Below, piece after piece: positions 1-9,789 of a stretch of 64,000 bases of DNA. The notes under the pieces are model-generated. The model made no database searches. It was given only the letters and a program-made list of their open reading frames with translations, and was not told where the DNA came from. A program made the translations under genes and the position numbers. Positions within the stretch are counted from its first letter, which is position 1. The number at the start of each line of letters is the position of its first letter. Origin of the DNA: Monodelphis domestica (lineage: Eukaryota; Chordata; Mammalia; Didelphimorphia; Didelphidae); contig NC_077229.1 in the NCBI RefSeq assembly GCF_027887165.1, forward strand, positions 114,840,520-114,904,519, in the 5' to 3' direction.

Positions 1-790
1 AATGTAGCTTTCTCTAAATATTTTTGAGAATTTGACTAAAAAATTGCACTGGAACTGGATTGTCACCACAGATAGAGCTGTTGTCCAATGGCCAGACAAT
101 AAAAATTAATCTATTTTTTAAAACTTAGTTTCCCCAGACTCAAAGTGTAGCAGCTGTTCATAGATCCATTCTTATTACTGATAATCACAAAAGTTCTTAT
201 CTTCTCTGTTTCTTTCTGACATCAACTGGTTAGTCCCTCCTTTGGTATTCTAGCGACCCCCGACTCCCTTGGGCTCATCTATACTAGTGCTGGAATTATT
301 GAGGACACATGATTAATTAAACTGCTTCTCAGATCTCCCAAGCTCAGCCTGAGCCTACCTAAGAGCCTAACTGATGCATAAAAATTTAAGAAACAATGCT
401 TGAATTATCTGTAGTACTACCTTCCAAATATTCATAATCTCTAAACTACATGGAAAGAAACACTCTCAAAGTAAAGAACCACTATAGACACAAAACCCAT
501 AGGATGAGGTATATTTTTCCCTGTTCTACAATTTCCTATCAGTTCCAAAGATATCAAGGGCCCAATAAAAGATTAATTTACATAATAATACCTTAATTTA
601 ATTACAAAAAAATGCACAATGCCAATAGTTCACAGAATATTGAATATAAAAGAAAGATAGAGAAAATAAGAAGTATGAGAAAAACCAGAAATATATAAGT
701 ATTTATATAATGCTATTAATGCTTGTGAAGCTTTTATGTGTATTTCATAATACAAATTGCAGAGTGTGGCATATACAATATATTTCTCAT
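1..790. other. AT-rich sequence, nothing recognised
   Basis: I see no repeat family, convincing open frame or RNA gene here. The DNA is AT-rich and the frames are short and closed. A very diverged repeat could be hidden. Confidence 0.5.
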
Positions 791-955
791 ATACAAAACA
801 GTATTGTGAGTGCTAGTTTTATTGCTCCAATTTTACTTATGAAGAAACTAAGGCTCAGTTAGGTAAAATGACTTGCCCAACATCACACATCCAGTGAATG
901 ATGGGAGTCAGAATTACAATTCAGGACAGTAAATTTCAGTTCAAATGTGTATGGT
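791..955 (-). repeat. MIR/CORE-SINE relic
   Basis: The minus strand carries a CORE-SINE/MIR body. On the plus strand one reads the recognisable antisense core (a run like gaaactaaggctcag, then acttgcccaacatcacaca). It is diverged, with no visible tail or TSD. Borders are approximate. Confidence 0.6.
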
Positions 956-959
956 TCAT

Positions 960-1200
960 AAAACATGACTTTTAGGAAGGATCTTGACACACTGGAATAT
1001 TTCCAGAAGAGAACAAGCAAGAGAGTGAGTGGAATGATGATCATGCCAGATGAAAATAAGTTTTAAAAGAATTGGGGATTTTTTAGACTATAGGCTGGAT
1101 GGGGTCAATTCCTTCCTTCAGGTATCAGAAGGAAAATCATGCGGAAGTAAGACTAGATTTGTTCTTCATGGCTCTAGAATGAAGAATTAGGAGCAAAGAT
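960..1200 (+). repeat. L3/CR1 LINE relic, 5' piece (split copy)
   Basis: Resembles the 3' part of mammalian L3/CR1 LINEs, in which runs meaning 'cacactggaa...ccagaagagaac' precede 'aagactagatttgttctt'. The match breaks off near 1200 and resumes at about 1946, so the piece at 1946-2210 is read as the same copy, split by a later L2 that was itself split by an L1. Confidence 0.6.
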
Positions 1201-1945
1201 ATTCTAGGAATTTTCTCTGCCTGTCTCCCATGCCTGTAATGTTCTCCATCCTCCATTCTAACTACTGACTTTTTGGTCAGTTCCAACTAAAATCTCACCT
1301 GCTATGGGAAACCTTCCCCTTAGATACTGCATATAGCTTACTTTGTTGTTGGCTTATTTTTTTTACCAGTTATGTGTAGTAACATATTTCTGTATAAAAT
1401 TTCCTAAGTTATATGATCAAACTTGTCTCCCTCCTTCCCTTCCCTGTCCTAGTTGTGGCAGATGATTTAGTCTGAGTTATACATGTATTATTAAACAAAA
1501 CATATTTCCCTTTTGTTTATTTTTGTAAGTGATTAATCTTACAAAACCAAAACTCCAAATCATAAACCCAAATAAACAGGTGAAAAATCATGCTTTCATA
1601 TACATTCTGACTCCACCAGTTCTTTTTCTTGAGGTAGGTAGCATTCTCTGTCATGTCACTCAGAAATGTCTTGGATCATTGTATTTCTGAGAGTCACTAA
1701 GTCTATCACAATTAATCATTCCACAACATTGCAGTTACTGTGTACAATGTTCTCTTGGTTCTGCTTATTCTGCTCTGCATCAGTTCATGTAGGTCTTTCA
1801 AGCTCCTAGAGCTTCCTTTGTATGGATTTGTTTACATCTTATTTCCCTTATTAGATTGTAAGCTCCTTGAGGGAGGAACTGTCTCTTCTTGTATGTCAGC
1901 AAAGTACATAGAAGTGCTTAACAAATATTTATTGAATGGGTAGAA
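1201..1945 (+). repeat. L2 LINE 3' end, split by an L1
   Basis: The left arm (about 1205-1355) matches the L2 3' body ('ccaactaaaatctcacctgctatggg'-like). The right arm (about 1825-1945) is the classic L2 end: 'ttagattgtaagctccttgaggg', then 'aacaaatatttattgaatg'. The arms are separated by a minus-strand L1 fragment. The whole L2 sits inside an L3/CR1 copy. Confidence 0.65.
1356..1820 (-). mobile_element. 5'-truncated L1 inserted in L2
   Basis: Antisense of a marsupial L1 3' end: the plus strand shows 'ctgtgtacaatgttctcttgg' followed by a run like 'tctgcatcagttcatgtaggtc', which recurs in the other L1 copies of this window, and a pyrimidine-rich 3'UTR to the left. The frame of the ORF2 C-terminus is degraded. 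No clean TSD was found; borders are approximate. Confidence 0.65.
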
Positions 1946-2210
1946 GATGCAGAAGGGCAGATTTAGGCTCTATAGATGTAAAGAAAAAAAACTTTCTAAT
2001 AATTTGAGACATTTAAAAAGTCAAATAATTGCCACAGTAGGCTTTGGAACCTTGGGGACACCTCCCACCCATGCATTGTAATCTTCAAGTGGAAGCATGA
2101 TGACCAGTTATTAGGGATACTGCAGAGAGGATTTCTACTTAGAGACAGAGGACTGGGTACCCTCCAAGGTATCTACCACAGCACAAATGCTCTGATTCCA
2201 TGTTTAATAT
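1946..2210 (+). repeat. L3/CR1 LINE relic, 3' piece
   Basis: Continues the copy begun at 960: 'cagaagggcagatttaggctc' followed by an 'aaactttctaataatttgag'-like run is the standard L3/CR1 3'-end order. The copy then decays near 2210. Confidence 0.6.
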
Positions 2211-2630
2211 TGTAAAATATATCCAATTTTAGCAACACAACACATAAAATCACTCATATTTACATCTTATTCCCTAAGAAGTTAAAAAAAGAAAAATGAT
2301 TCCTCTGAGAGCTTCAGGGCATTGTTATTTTTCCTCTAGTCAGATATTAGTGGGCCCAGATATACAGATTTTCACAATTCTTTTGGTAAAACATCACCCA
2401 CATCTGGAGGGGATAGGAAATAGCTTTAACAGTAGGAAAATGAGTCACTTTGTAAATTCTAAACCTCATGAACCTCCATCTTATCATGGTCCACAAAGCC
2501 CCATGAAAGGGGAGTCACAAGTCCTAGCCAAACTCAGATCACCCAAGACAGTTTGTTTTATCTCTAATAGCCATGGTCTCCTATTACTCACAGGATAAGA
2601 GCATTCTAGTGAGGGAAAGAACCTTAGATT
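2211..2630. other. Nothing recognised
   Basis: No known repeat or gene was identified. A 100-codon open frame at 2296-2598 on the plus strand has no recognisable domain and no coding-like composition, so it is treated as chance. Confidence 0.4.
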
Positions 2631-2800
2631 CTGCATGTCATCCAATTTCTTCTCCTCCCATTTTACAGATTAGGAAACTGGAAAATAACTTGCCCAAAGT
2701 TGTGCTGATAGTACTGAATAGAACTGAACTTTAAACCTAGATATTTTGACTCCAAATCCCTCTGATTAACCTTTTTCTACCACATATTTTCACTGAGAAA
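2631..2800 (-). repeat. MIR/CORE-SINE relic
   Basis: Antisense MIR-like order on the plus strand: 'cattttacagattaggaaactg', then 'cttgcccaaagtt', then 'gactccaaatccctctg'. Old and diverged. Confidence 0.55.
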
Positions 2801-2942
2801 ACCATTGTATATACATCACATTATGAGCAGTTCTCTTAGTCCATTTTTATATGATGAATAATATCCTCCGACTATCCACCTAGATTTCATTCTCATCCTT
2901 AAGTCATGCCACCAACTTTGTTCAGTCATTCTCTATGAAATT

Positions 2943-3160
2943 GGCAGCTATGTGGCATACAGTACTGGACCTGGGGTCAGGAAGACTCATCTTTGTGAGT
3001 TTCTTTCTAGTTGTGTGGTTGGACAGGTCACTGAAGCCAGTTTGACTCAGTTTCCTCATCTGTAAAATAAGCCAGAGAAGGAAATAGCAAACTATTCCAG
3101 TACCTTTTGCAAGAAAACCCTAAATGGGGTCATGAAGAGTTAAAACAGGTGACATGACCA
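2943..3160 (+). repeat. CORE-SINE with RTE/BovB-like tail (MAR1 type)
   Basis: Contains the CORE module ('cagtttcctcatctgtaaaat') followed by the tail typical of marsupial MAR1 SINEs: 'ggaaatagcaaactattcc', 'aagaaaaccctaaatgggg', 'tcatgaagagtt'. That tail is known to resemble the 3' end of the BovB/RTE LINEs thought to mobilise these SINEs. Confidence 0.7.
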
Positions 3161-3179
3161 AACATGTTATTGGCATCTA

Positions 3180-4010
3180 TTTTTTTCCATTTTTCACCAA
3201 GAAAGAAGTGCTACTATTACTATGGCTTCCTTGGGGTTTATGTCTAGCATGTGTCTTTTATATCTAGATAAAAGGATATGGATATTTTAGTCACTTTTTT
3301 CACACACTTCTAAATTGCTTTCCAAAATAGATCAATTCACAGTTGCACCAACAATGTATTAATGTGTCTATCTCTGTGCATTCCTTCCAACATTAACTAC
3401 TGCCTTCTTTGTTCATCTTTTTCAATTTGATTAGCAAATGGTAAAATCTCTGAGTCAATTTGATTTGAATTCTTTTGTCATTATTGATTGGGAGCAATGT
3501 TTCATAGGTTAATAGTTTAAATTCTTATGATTATTTTTGTTCACCTTCTGACCACTTGAACAATGAGGGAATAGCTCTTTTTCTTATATATTTGTACTAT
3601 ATAAGAATATATATATATATGCATTATGTTTATGTTTATGTTCCTTATAATTTCAAACCCTCCTGAAAGATAAATTGGATGCAAACATCTTCTTTTACAT
3701 TTAACACCTTCTTTTTCCCTATTAACATTGATTTTGCTCATGAAAAACTTCTTTAATTTCATGTTGTTGAAATCACCTGTTTTACTTTTTGTGATCAGGT
3801 CTATCCATTGTTTGATTCAGAATTCTCTCCCCTAGCCACAGCCATAAAAGGTATGGGATCTCATCCTCTTCTGGCTTTTTATAGTATGATCTTCAGTTTT
3901 CAAATCATATATTCATGCTGAGAATAGTGTGGTATAGAATATAATTTCTGCCAAATTTGTTTCTCAGCAACTTCATCAGATTGGGAGTTGTTCTTCAAGT
4001 AATTTATGGC
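3180..4010 (-). mobile_element. Old L1 ORF2 fragment
   Basis: The antisense strand carries degenerate L1 ORF2 sequence. The plus strand shows 'ccaaaatagatcaattcaca' and 'gttgcaccaacaatg', the same motif order seen at 10.9-11.1 kb and 62.9 kb in other L1 copies. Further right come the antisense ORF2 landmarks expected upstream. There are many breaks and no intact frame. Confidence 0.6.
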
Positions 4011-4395
4011 AGCAGGTTGATATTTAACTTGTCTTTAAAATAGGGAGAATCTCCTTTGTCCTCACTTCAAAGGGTCCTGATAAGGATTAAGTAAGGGTCA
4101 AATGGCTTTGAAACCTGTCAAAATGTCCTACATCCATATTGTTATTACTTTGGAGATATGAGATATTATATTTTGACAAATAAGGCATTGCGGCATCATT
4201 AAAGTATTAATGAATAATAAAAATTGAAAGTGTTTTCCTCACAGGGCTTCATGTTCAACAGAATAAAAGCACAGATTTAGGTACTACATATTATCAGTGA
4301 GGAAGGTCTTTAGGACTGAAAGAGATATATGGTGGGGAGCATTTAGGGCTTCATAGACAGAAATCTAACCACTCACATGATCACCCCAGGTTCAG
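4011..4395. other. Nothing recognised
   Basis: AT-rich DNA with no supported feature. Confidence 0.4.
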
Positions 4396-4399
4396 GGCC

Positions 4400-4785
4400 T
4401 CATACATTCTTTCCCATACTATATTAATAGTATCTTAATTGATCTCTGCTTCAAGTCTTTCCCCTTTATAACCCCAAATCTCTATCTGCTAGTTTTCTGT
4501 TCTTGAAATGAATGTTAGACCATTCCACTAGACTATGGAAGAAGCTTAAGTGAAATAAAAAAAAAATACAAATCCTTGTTTGTAACTTTTAGTGCCCTTC
4601 ATGATACATCTCCAGATAATCTTTGTAGGCTGATTTCACATATTTCTCCATTTTATACACTCTATGTTCTAACTAAATTGTGTATTTTCTTTCCTGTTTC
4701 CATGTTTTTCCAAAGACCACTGTCATGCTTTAAATTCTCTCCCTTCCCCTTGCACTCAAGTGCAATTTCCTACTTATGGACCCTC
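4400..4785 (+). repeat. L2 LINE relic
   Basis: Shows the L2 ORF2 C-terminal and 3' order: 'gcccttcatgatacatctcc', then 'gatttcacatatttctcc', then 'ctctatgttctaactaaat'. In L2 these encode part of the reverse-transcriptase C-terminal region. Highly diverged. Confidence 0.5.
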
Positions 4786-4828
4786 CAATATGATCACATT
4801 TACTTCTCAGTTTATCTCACTTTTAATT

Positions 4829-4849
4829 GTATATATATATGTGTGTGTG

Positions 4850-4885
<36 letters not shown>
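4829..4885. repeat. (TA)n/(TG)n microsatellite
   Basis: Alternating TA, then a short GT run, then TA again. Simple repeat; the translated runs of Tyr/Ile here are not protein. Confidence 0.95.
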
Positions 4886-5149
4886 GTGATATCCATAACA
4901 TATATATTACATCAGGATATCCTGGTAAACATGTTTGCCAACTATTTCTCTGGGGTGAAAATAATCTGTCCAATGCACTCAAGTATAATCTGAAATATTA
5001 ACATTTTCTTCATCTCTTTCTGAAGTCTAGACAATGAAAAAAAAACATATGAATTTGTACAATTTGCACATTTCCAAAGAATAAATGCTCTCACTAAAAT
5101 CTAACACTTTGCTCTTGGAAGGTGGTTGTAACTTGTTCCAGTACATTCC

Positions 5150-5365
5150 TGGATATAGTGAGTTTAGAACAGATATTAAAGCCAGAAGACCAGAATTCAA
5201 GTGTCTCCCAACCCCAACTCATGTTGGCTTTGTGGCTCGGGGCATATTACATCACTTGTCAATGGCTAGGCAACTCTTTAAAATCAGAAGTTGCAGAGAA
5301 GGCACTGTCCTTTATTGATAGGAGTTTCATCACCTGACAATTCCCATATACTAGTGAAAATCTCA
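5150..5365 (+). repeat. MIR/THER-type CORE-SINE
   Basis: Sense order of a therian CORE-SINE: 'agaccagaattcaagtgtc', then 'gcaactctttaaaatcag', then 'aagttgcagagaaggcactg'. The last phrase is typical of the MIR/THER 3' half. Confidence 0.55.
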
Positions 5366-5379
5366 AGTTCAGTGCCTAT

Positions 5380-5485
5380 CCCTATCTACTTCTCTGATAG
5401 AATATAAGATCCTTGAAGACAAATATCATTTTTCTTTTTGTGCTTATCTCCCTAGTAGCTATCACAATGCCTCATAACTATACAT
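5380..5485 (+). repeat. L2 3' end relic
   Basis: Reads 'gaatataagatccttgaagac', then 'tatctccctagtagctatc', then 'acaatgcctcataa', a diverged L2 terminal segment. It lies just left of the L1 inserted at 5514. Confidence 0.5.
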
Positions 5486-5500
5486 TCATTATTTCCAATT

Positions 5501-5513
5501 TATTGTGTTTATA
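5501..5513. repeat. Target-site duplication, left copy
   Basis: The 13-mer tattgtgtttata is repeated exactly at 7306-7318 and flanks the L1. Confidence 0.8.
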
Positions 5514-5628
5514 CATTACATTTTCCCCACATATTAGTATACATAGGTTGATATAAATGTAGTCCTTATAGAAGAGAGTTTGAGTAAAAGAAGATAACAT
5601 TTTTCCCCTTTCCTTAATATTTACCTTT

Positions 5629-6553
5629 TCAGGTATTCCTTGCTCTTTGATTTTCGGTATCAAACTTTCCACAGAGCTCTGGTCTTTTCTTTGCAAAAAG
5701 TTGGAAGTCTTCTATTTTGTTGAATGCCCATACTTTCCCTTGGAAGTATATAGTCAGTTTTGCTGGGTAGCTGATTCTTGGTTGGAGACCCAGCTCTCTT
5801 GCCTTTCTGAAGATCATGTTCCATGCCTTACGATCATTCAGCGTAGAACTTGCAAGGTCTTGTGTGACCCTGATTGGCATTCCTTTATATCTAAATTGTC
5901 TTTTTCTGGCTTCCTGTAGGATTTTTTCTTTTGTTTGATAGCTTTGGAATTTGGCAATTACATTCCTGGGAGTTGTCTTTTGGGGGTTTAGTGTAGAAGG
6001 TGTTCTGTGAGCTCTGTCAGTGGATGTATTGCCCCCTTGTTCTAGAATCTCTGGGCAATTTTCTTTGATTATATCTTGTATCACCATGTCCAGTTTGGTG
6101 TTTATTTCTGGCTTTTCTGGGAGTCCAATTATTCTTAAATTTTCTCTTCTCCCCCTGTTTTCCAGATCTATCACCTTGTCGGTGAGATATTTTATGTTCT
6201 CTTCTAATTTCTTGGTGTTTTGGCTTTGCTCTATTAGTTCTTGCTTTAAAGCCTGGTTTTCTTTTACAGTTTGGTCAAACTGGTTTTGTAGATGCGTGAA
6301 TTTCTTTTGCATCATTTCCCACTTTTCCTCCCAGAGGGCTTCCATCTTTTTTGGTCCTTTCTGATTCAAATTCTTCATGGGTTTGTGGAGAGTTTCTATT
6401 TCCTTTGGAAGATTTTGGAGAATTTTCTTGTATATCTTCTTCTATCTGCTCTGTATTTTGTATTTTGGCTCCATAGAATGTGTCCAGAGTCGCCCCTTTC
6501 TTCTTATTTTTCTTGGTATTTTGGGGCTTCTGTGCTTCTGTGGAGTTTGTCAT
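5629..6553 (-). pseudogene. L1 ORF1 (RNA-binding chaperone), nearly whole, one frameshift
   Basis: L1 ORF1p coats L1 RNA as a trimer and acts as a nucleic-acid chaperone in the retrotransposition particle. Translation starts at 6553 (MTNSTEAQKPQ), runs through a Lys/Gln-rich N-terminus, then must change frame near 6345-6378. The second frame (to 5629) has a coiled coil (EEKWEMMQKKFTHLQ and following heptads), then the RRM-like block with RRENLRIIGLPE, then the C-terminal domain with PRNVIAKFQSYQTKEKILQEAR and QPRISYPAKLTIYFQGK. In total about 305 residues, close to the 338 of human ORF1p. Without the shift it would be complete. Frames on the opposite strand here are shadows. Confidence 0.85.
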
Positions 6554-7305
6554 CTCTGAACGTGGAGGATTGGCTTTTCTTGTCTTTGTCTGGTGATCAG
6601 AGGCTTTAGTCCTGGGCAGATGTTGGTTCTATGAGCGTTCCCTGGGTTAAACTGAATATGCCTCACTGGAACTGGAATGGAAGGGTCGGACCACGAGGCC
6701 ACACTCTCCCCCTGGCTCGATTTCCGGAAGTTGCCTTCAGAATCCCTGGCCGTGAGGCTGTTTCGTCGGCCTGCGGGGGGATGGGCTGCCGCTTCCCCAA
6801 GCTCCGAGAGCACAGACTTTCACTGAGACTTGGATAGCAGGATCCAGCCCGTGAGGCTGTCTTGCCCGCCCTGAGGGTTGCTGTTGTTTTGACCAGCTCT
6901 CTGCAGCGGAGGCCCCAGGCAGTAACTTTCACCCGGACCAACCAGCTCTTTGCAGCGGAGGCCCCAGGCAGTAACTTTCACCCGGACTGGGACTTGGGTA
7001 GAAGACCCTGAGGGTTGTTGTTCCTCAGACCCTGCTCTCTGAGCCCGGCGGGGCTGCCGCTTCCGGGAGCCTTGGACTCTGTGCTCCTACCCCTGAGGTC
7101 CGAGGGATCTCGGGTTCTGGCTTTTAAGGGGAGCCGTACCTTTTGAACCGGGTCCAGGTCCAGGAGGAGGGTTCCCAGGGTCTGTGCTGTTGATCGTTTT
7201 GAATTTCGGCGCCTTAGGAGCTTCTAGTTTGAGATCGGTCGGGAAGGGTTTTCCGGAGATCTGAACTTCAGCTTTCTCTAAGCCGCCATCTTAACCGGAA
7301 GTCCC
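6554..7305 (-). promoter_or_regulatory. L1 5'UTR with internal promoter and YY1-like site
   Basis: GC- and CpG-rich for this AT-rich window, about 750 bp. Near its start the minus strand reads AAGATGGCGGCT (7281-7292), a strong YY1-type motif at about +14 from the element's first base. Human L1 has a YY1 site in nearly the same place, where it fixes the transcription start. A 49-bp tandem duplication lies at 6892-6987. The region has no protein function; open frames across it are by-products of base composition. Confidence 0.75.
6892..6987. repeat. 49-bp tandem duplication in L1 5'UTR
   Basis: Unit 1 (6892-6940) and unit 2 (6941-6987) both begin accagctct and contain gcagcggaggccccaggcag, with one or two differences. 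Such monomer-like repeats are known in some rodent L1 promoters. Confidence 0.9.
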
Positions 7306-7318
7306 TATTGTGTTTATA
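7306..7318. repeat. Target-site duplication, right copy
   Basis: Exact partner of 5501-5513. Confidence 0.8.
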
Positions 7319-7470
7319 TATAGCTGCTTACATATTGCTTCCCCAATTGGATTTTGAGCTCCTTGAGGTCAAGTACTAATTTTGTCTTTCTTTGTATCCA
7401 TGGCATTTAGTATGGTGCCTGGCACATAGTAGGCATTTAGTAAATGCTTGTTGATTGACTCACTCACTTA
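7319..7470 (+). repeat. L2 3' end relic
   Basis: Reads 'ggattttgagctccttgagg', 'atggtgcctggcacatagtag' and 'taaatgcttgttgattgac', an unusually well kept L2 terminus. Confidence 0.75.
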
Positions 7471-7479
7471 TTAAGCTCT

Positions 7480-7830
7480 TAATTATGCTAGTCAAATGAA
7501 TGAATGAATGAATTATATGAAGGGATTCTTTATTTATAAATTGGAACCAATGGATGAGTAATGGAAACTATTGACCACCTAGCCACCAAATTGTGATGGA
7601 ACTTTCCCTATGAATAAATATTGTAACACAATCTAAAGAGGAAGAAGGAGGGAGAAGAAATCCTGCCCTAGAGGTTTCAGATGGAACTGTCTATTTTATT
7701 ATTCCCATCTCCTGGAAAGATAATTAATACCAATATGATAAATATTGTTTACATTTCTGTACCAGTGAGCGGGACACTAGATCATTCAATAAATCACACA
7801 CATACTTGATTTCCTTTTTAGTTCCTGGAA
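7480..7830. other. Nothing recognised apart from a short (GAAT)n run
   Basis: A short GAAT run sits near 7497-7513. The rest has no identifiable repeat or gene. Confidence 0.4.
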
Positions 7831-7834
7831 CCAG

Positions 7835-8110
7835 CCCTGAAGAGTTTCTTCTTCTGCTTGAGATTGACACAAATCCCTGTATAGCTAATTAAAACCAATG
7901 ACACTGGCAGTCCTGTGGCATGGAGCCATCACATTTCACCCATCCTTGGCACTAATTATTGAGGGGAAGTAGGGGGTGGAGAAAGTAAGAAATAATGAAT
8001 CAAAGCTACATCAGTAGGAAGATTCCATTTGGATAACAAGCTGTTACTAGTCAGACGACGTCCTCATTTTTGCAAACTGGACAGGATCCAAGAATGTCTC
8101 ACATTCACAT
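7835..8110. other. Unique segment with homeodomain-type motifs, possible regulatory DNA
   Basis: This stretch matches no repeat family I know. It holds two TAATTA cores (7886-7891 and 7953-7958) and a CCAAT box (7895-7899). TAATTA is bound by many homeodomain proteins, but in AT-rich DNA it is common by chance, so function is only a guess. Only cross-species conservation could settle it. Confidence 0.2.
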
Positions 8111-8139
8111 GTGGTCTACATTTCATGAGAGTAGCAACC

Positions 8140-8225
8140 ATCATCAGATTCATCTCACTTATTCCTACAGTGTAGCCTAGAACTGGGTGTTGCACATAGT
8201 AGGTCTTAAATAAATATTTTTCATA
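8140..8225 (+). repeat. L2 3' end relic
   Basis: Ends with 'gcacatagtaggtcttaaataaat', an L2 terminus. Confidence 0.5.
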
Positions 8226-8374
8226 CCTAAATAAATTTATCTTTTATCTCCTTTAAGCTTTTCTTTTTTCCCTCTTCTTTTCCCCTAATCATGAGAAAAC
8301 TTGAAAAGGTTAATCAGTTGTCAGTGTCACATAACTAGTGAACATCACTGACAGCTTTTAAATCTGAAAGATCA

Positions 8375-8475
8375 TAAACTTAGAATCAGAATAGACCTTA
8401 GAAATCATCTAGTCCAAATAATAATGAAACTGAATTACCAATACTGAAACTGAAAAGTTAATTGACTTAAGTGAA
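8375..8475 (-). repeat. MIR/CORE-SINE or L3 end relic
   Basis: Plus strand reads 'tagaaatcatctagtcca', then 'aatgaaactgaa...', the antisense order of a CORE/MIR relic. Short and diverged. Confidence 0.4.
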
Positions 8476-8579
8476 TGCTATAGAAATCTCAGAATTACCA
8501 TCAATGATTAAAATAAACCAAACTAAAAGATTACTTGCTAACAGAGTTGATTGGAGGATGTAGAAAGGAAGAAGTCTTG

Positions 8580-8770
8580 CCTTTTTTTGAAATCTAGTTC
8601 AAATATTACCTCCCCTATGAATCCCATGAGGATCTCTATAACCTTGGATCTGGTATATTCATTTGGGCTTCTGTGATGATACTCAGTACCATTCTATTTT
8701 CCATTACAGATGCATGTTTGGAGATTTTATTGCCCCTCTTACATGTATGGTGTAGTGTTGACCTTTCCAT
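8580..8770 (+). repeat. L2 relic
   Basis: Order 'agttcaaatattacctcccc', 'gaatcccatgagg', 'cccctcttacatgtatgg' fits the L2 3' body. Confidence 0.45.
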
Positions 8771-8929
8771 GGGCCAGAAATAATGAAAGAATTCTGCCTA
8801 AACTACCCACAGTGGGTCAGCTTTCATTTTTATTCTACTCTTCCCTCTTGTTCTGTTAATTCTAAGAAAAGTTTCAATCCCAATTAGTTTCTTAGGTGAC
8901 TATCAGTGATCCATATTCCACACTTAGAT

Positions 8930-9240
8930 TTCTATATTTAAATATAGTGTCCAGCCATATAATAATTAGAAGAGGCCTCTGTGGATATCCAGTCCAATTC
9001 CTCACTGGTGTAATGATGGGTATTTCCTCTTCTTTCACCCTCCACTTAAAGACTTCTAATGAAAAAGGACCCATTCCCTTTGGATAGTTTATTTCTCTTC
9101 TACATTTGGAAAATTAAAATTTGTAGGCAGTTTTTTAGCCTAAATCTGCCTTTCTGCAAACATTTTGTCCCATTCCTCCTACTTCTGATCTCCACAACTA
9201 AGCCTAATCCTCTTTCTGCGGGTTATGAATGAAGTAGAGG
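8930..9240 (-). repeat. L3/CR1 LINE relic
   Basis: Plus strand shows antisense landmarks of the L3/CR1 3' end: 'gtccaattcctcactgg', then 'cttttagcctaaatctgcc'-like sequence (agttttttagcctaaatctg), then 'cattcctcctacttctg'. Diverged. Confidence 0.6.
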
Positions 9241-9259
9241 ACATATGTTAATACAGAAG

Positions 9260-9785
9260 ACCTAGATCCCTTATGTAATTCAGCAGCAGTGTCAGCACAT
9301 TTGGGTGTGACTAGAAAGAGAAAGAGAATGAAGAAAGGAAAAACCCCAGAAATCTGAAGGCAGGCTCCCATATCAGGTAACAATTAAGTGGCAGCAAATA
9401 AACTAAAATGGATATACTGGATAGCTTAAGCTGTAGGCCTTTAGTCATTCCAGGCATGGCAGTTAGTCTCATAAAGCAGCATAAAATAGGATTAGCTTTA
9501 GATATACTAGGGAAGAAATCTTCCTTTTTATTGACAGCTAGCATATAAATTCCCAAGAATCCTGATAGGATAGAAAGGGAACCATGGCAGCATCACAGAA
9601 AGTACAGGACACTTTGGCATGTGTAAGAGAATGAAGACATTAGCAACAACTTCTACAAAAGAGAGGAGAATCCACTGGAACTCTCCTGCAAGGGGAAAAG
9701 GGGGAAAGGGGGAGAAAAAGCTGACACATGTGGATACTGATTATACTTTCTTCCACCAATATGTTTAGGAAAACCAGGCAGTAGG
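9260..9785. other. Nothing recognised
   Basis: Purine-rich patches near 9313-9340 and 9693-9720; otherwise no supported feature. Confidence 0.4.
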
Positions 9786-9789
9786 AAAA

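Larger units (their letters stand above)
5514..7305 (-). mobile_element. L1 with complete 5' end, truncated at 3' side after ORF1
   Basis: A 1.8 kb L1 on the minus strand, bounded by a perfect 13-bp direct repeat, tattgtgtttata (5501-5513 and 7306-7318). The 5' end at 7305 reads GGGACTTCCGGTTAAGATGG, an L1-like start. It then has a GC-rich 5'UTR (7305-6554), ORF1 (6553-5629) and about 115 bp of inter-ORF spacer. No ORF2, 3'UTR or poly(A) follows. This is the reverse of normal L1 truncation, which removes the 5' side. The high ORF1 integrity suggests a fairly young insertion. Alternatives are a HAL1-like source or a post-insertion deletion, with the 13-bp repeat then being microhomology. Confidence 0.85.

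Noticed and set aside
4576-5001. 141-codon plus-strand frame
   Set aside because: Crosses an L2 relic and a TA/TG microsatellite; no domain or start context of note.
6631-6941. Several frames on both strands in the GC-rich region
   Set aside because: They lie in the L1 5'UTR, where low stop-codon density follows from GC content.
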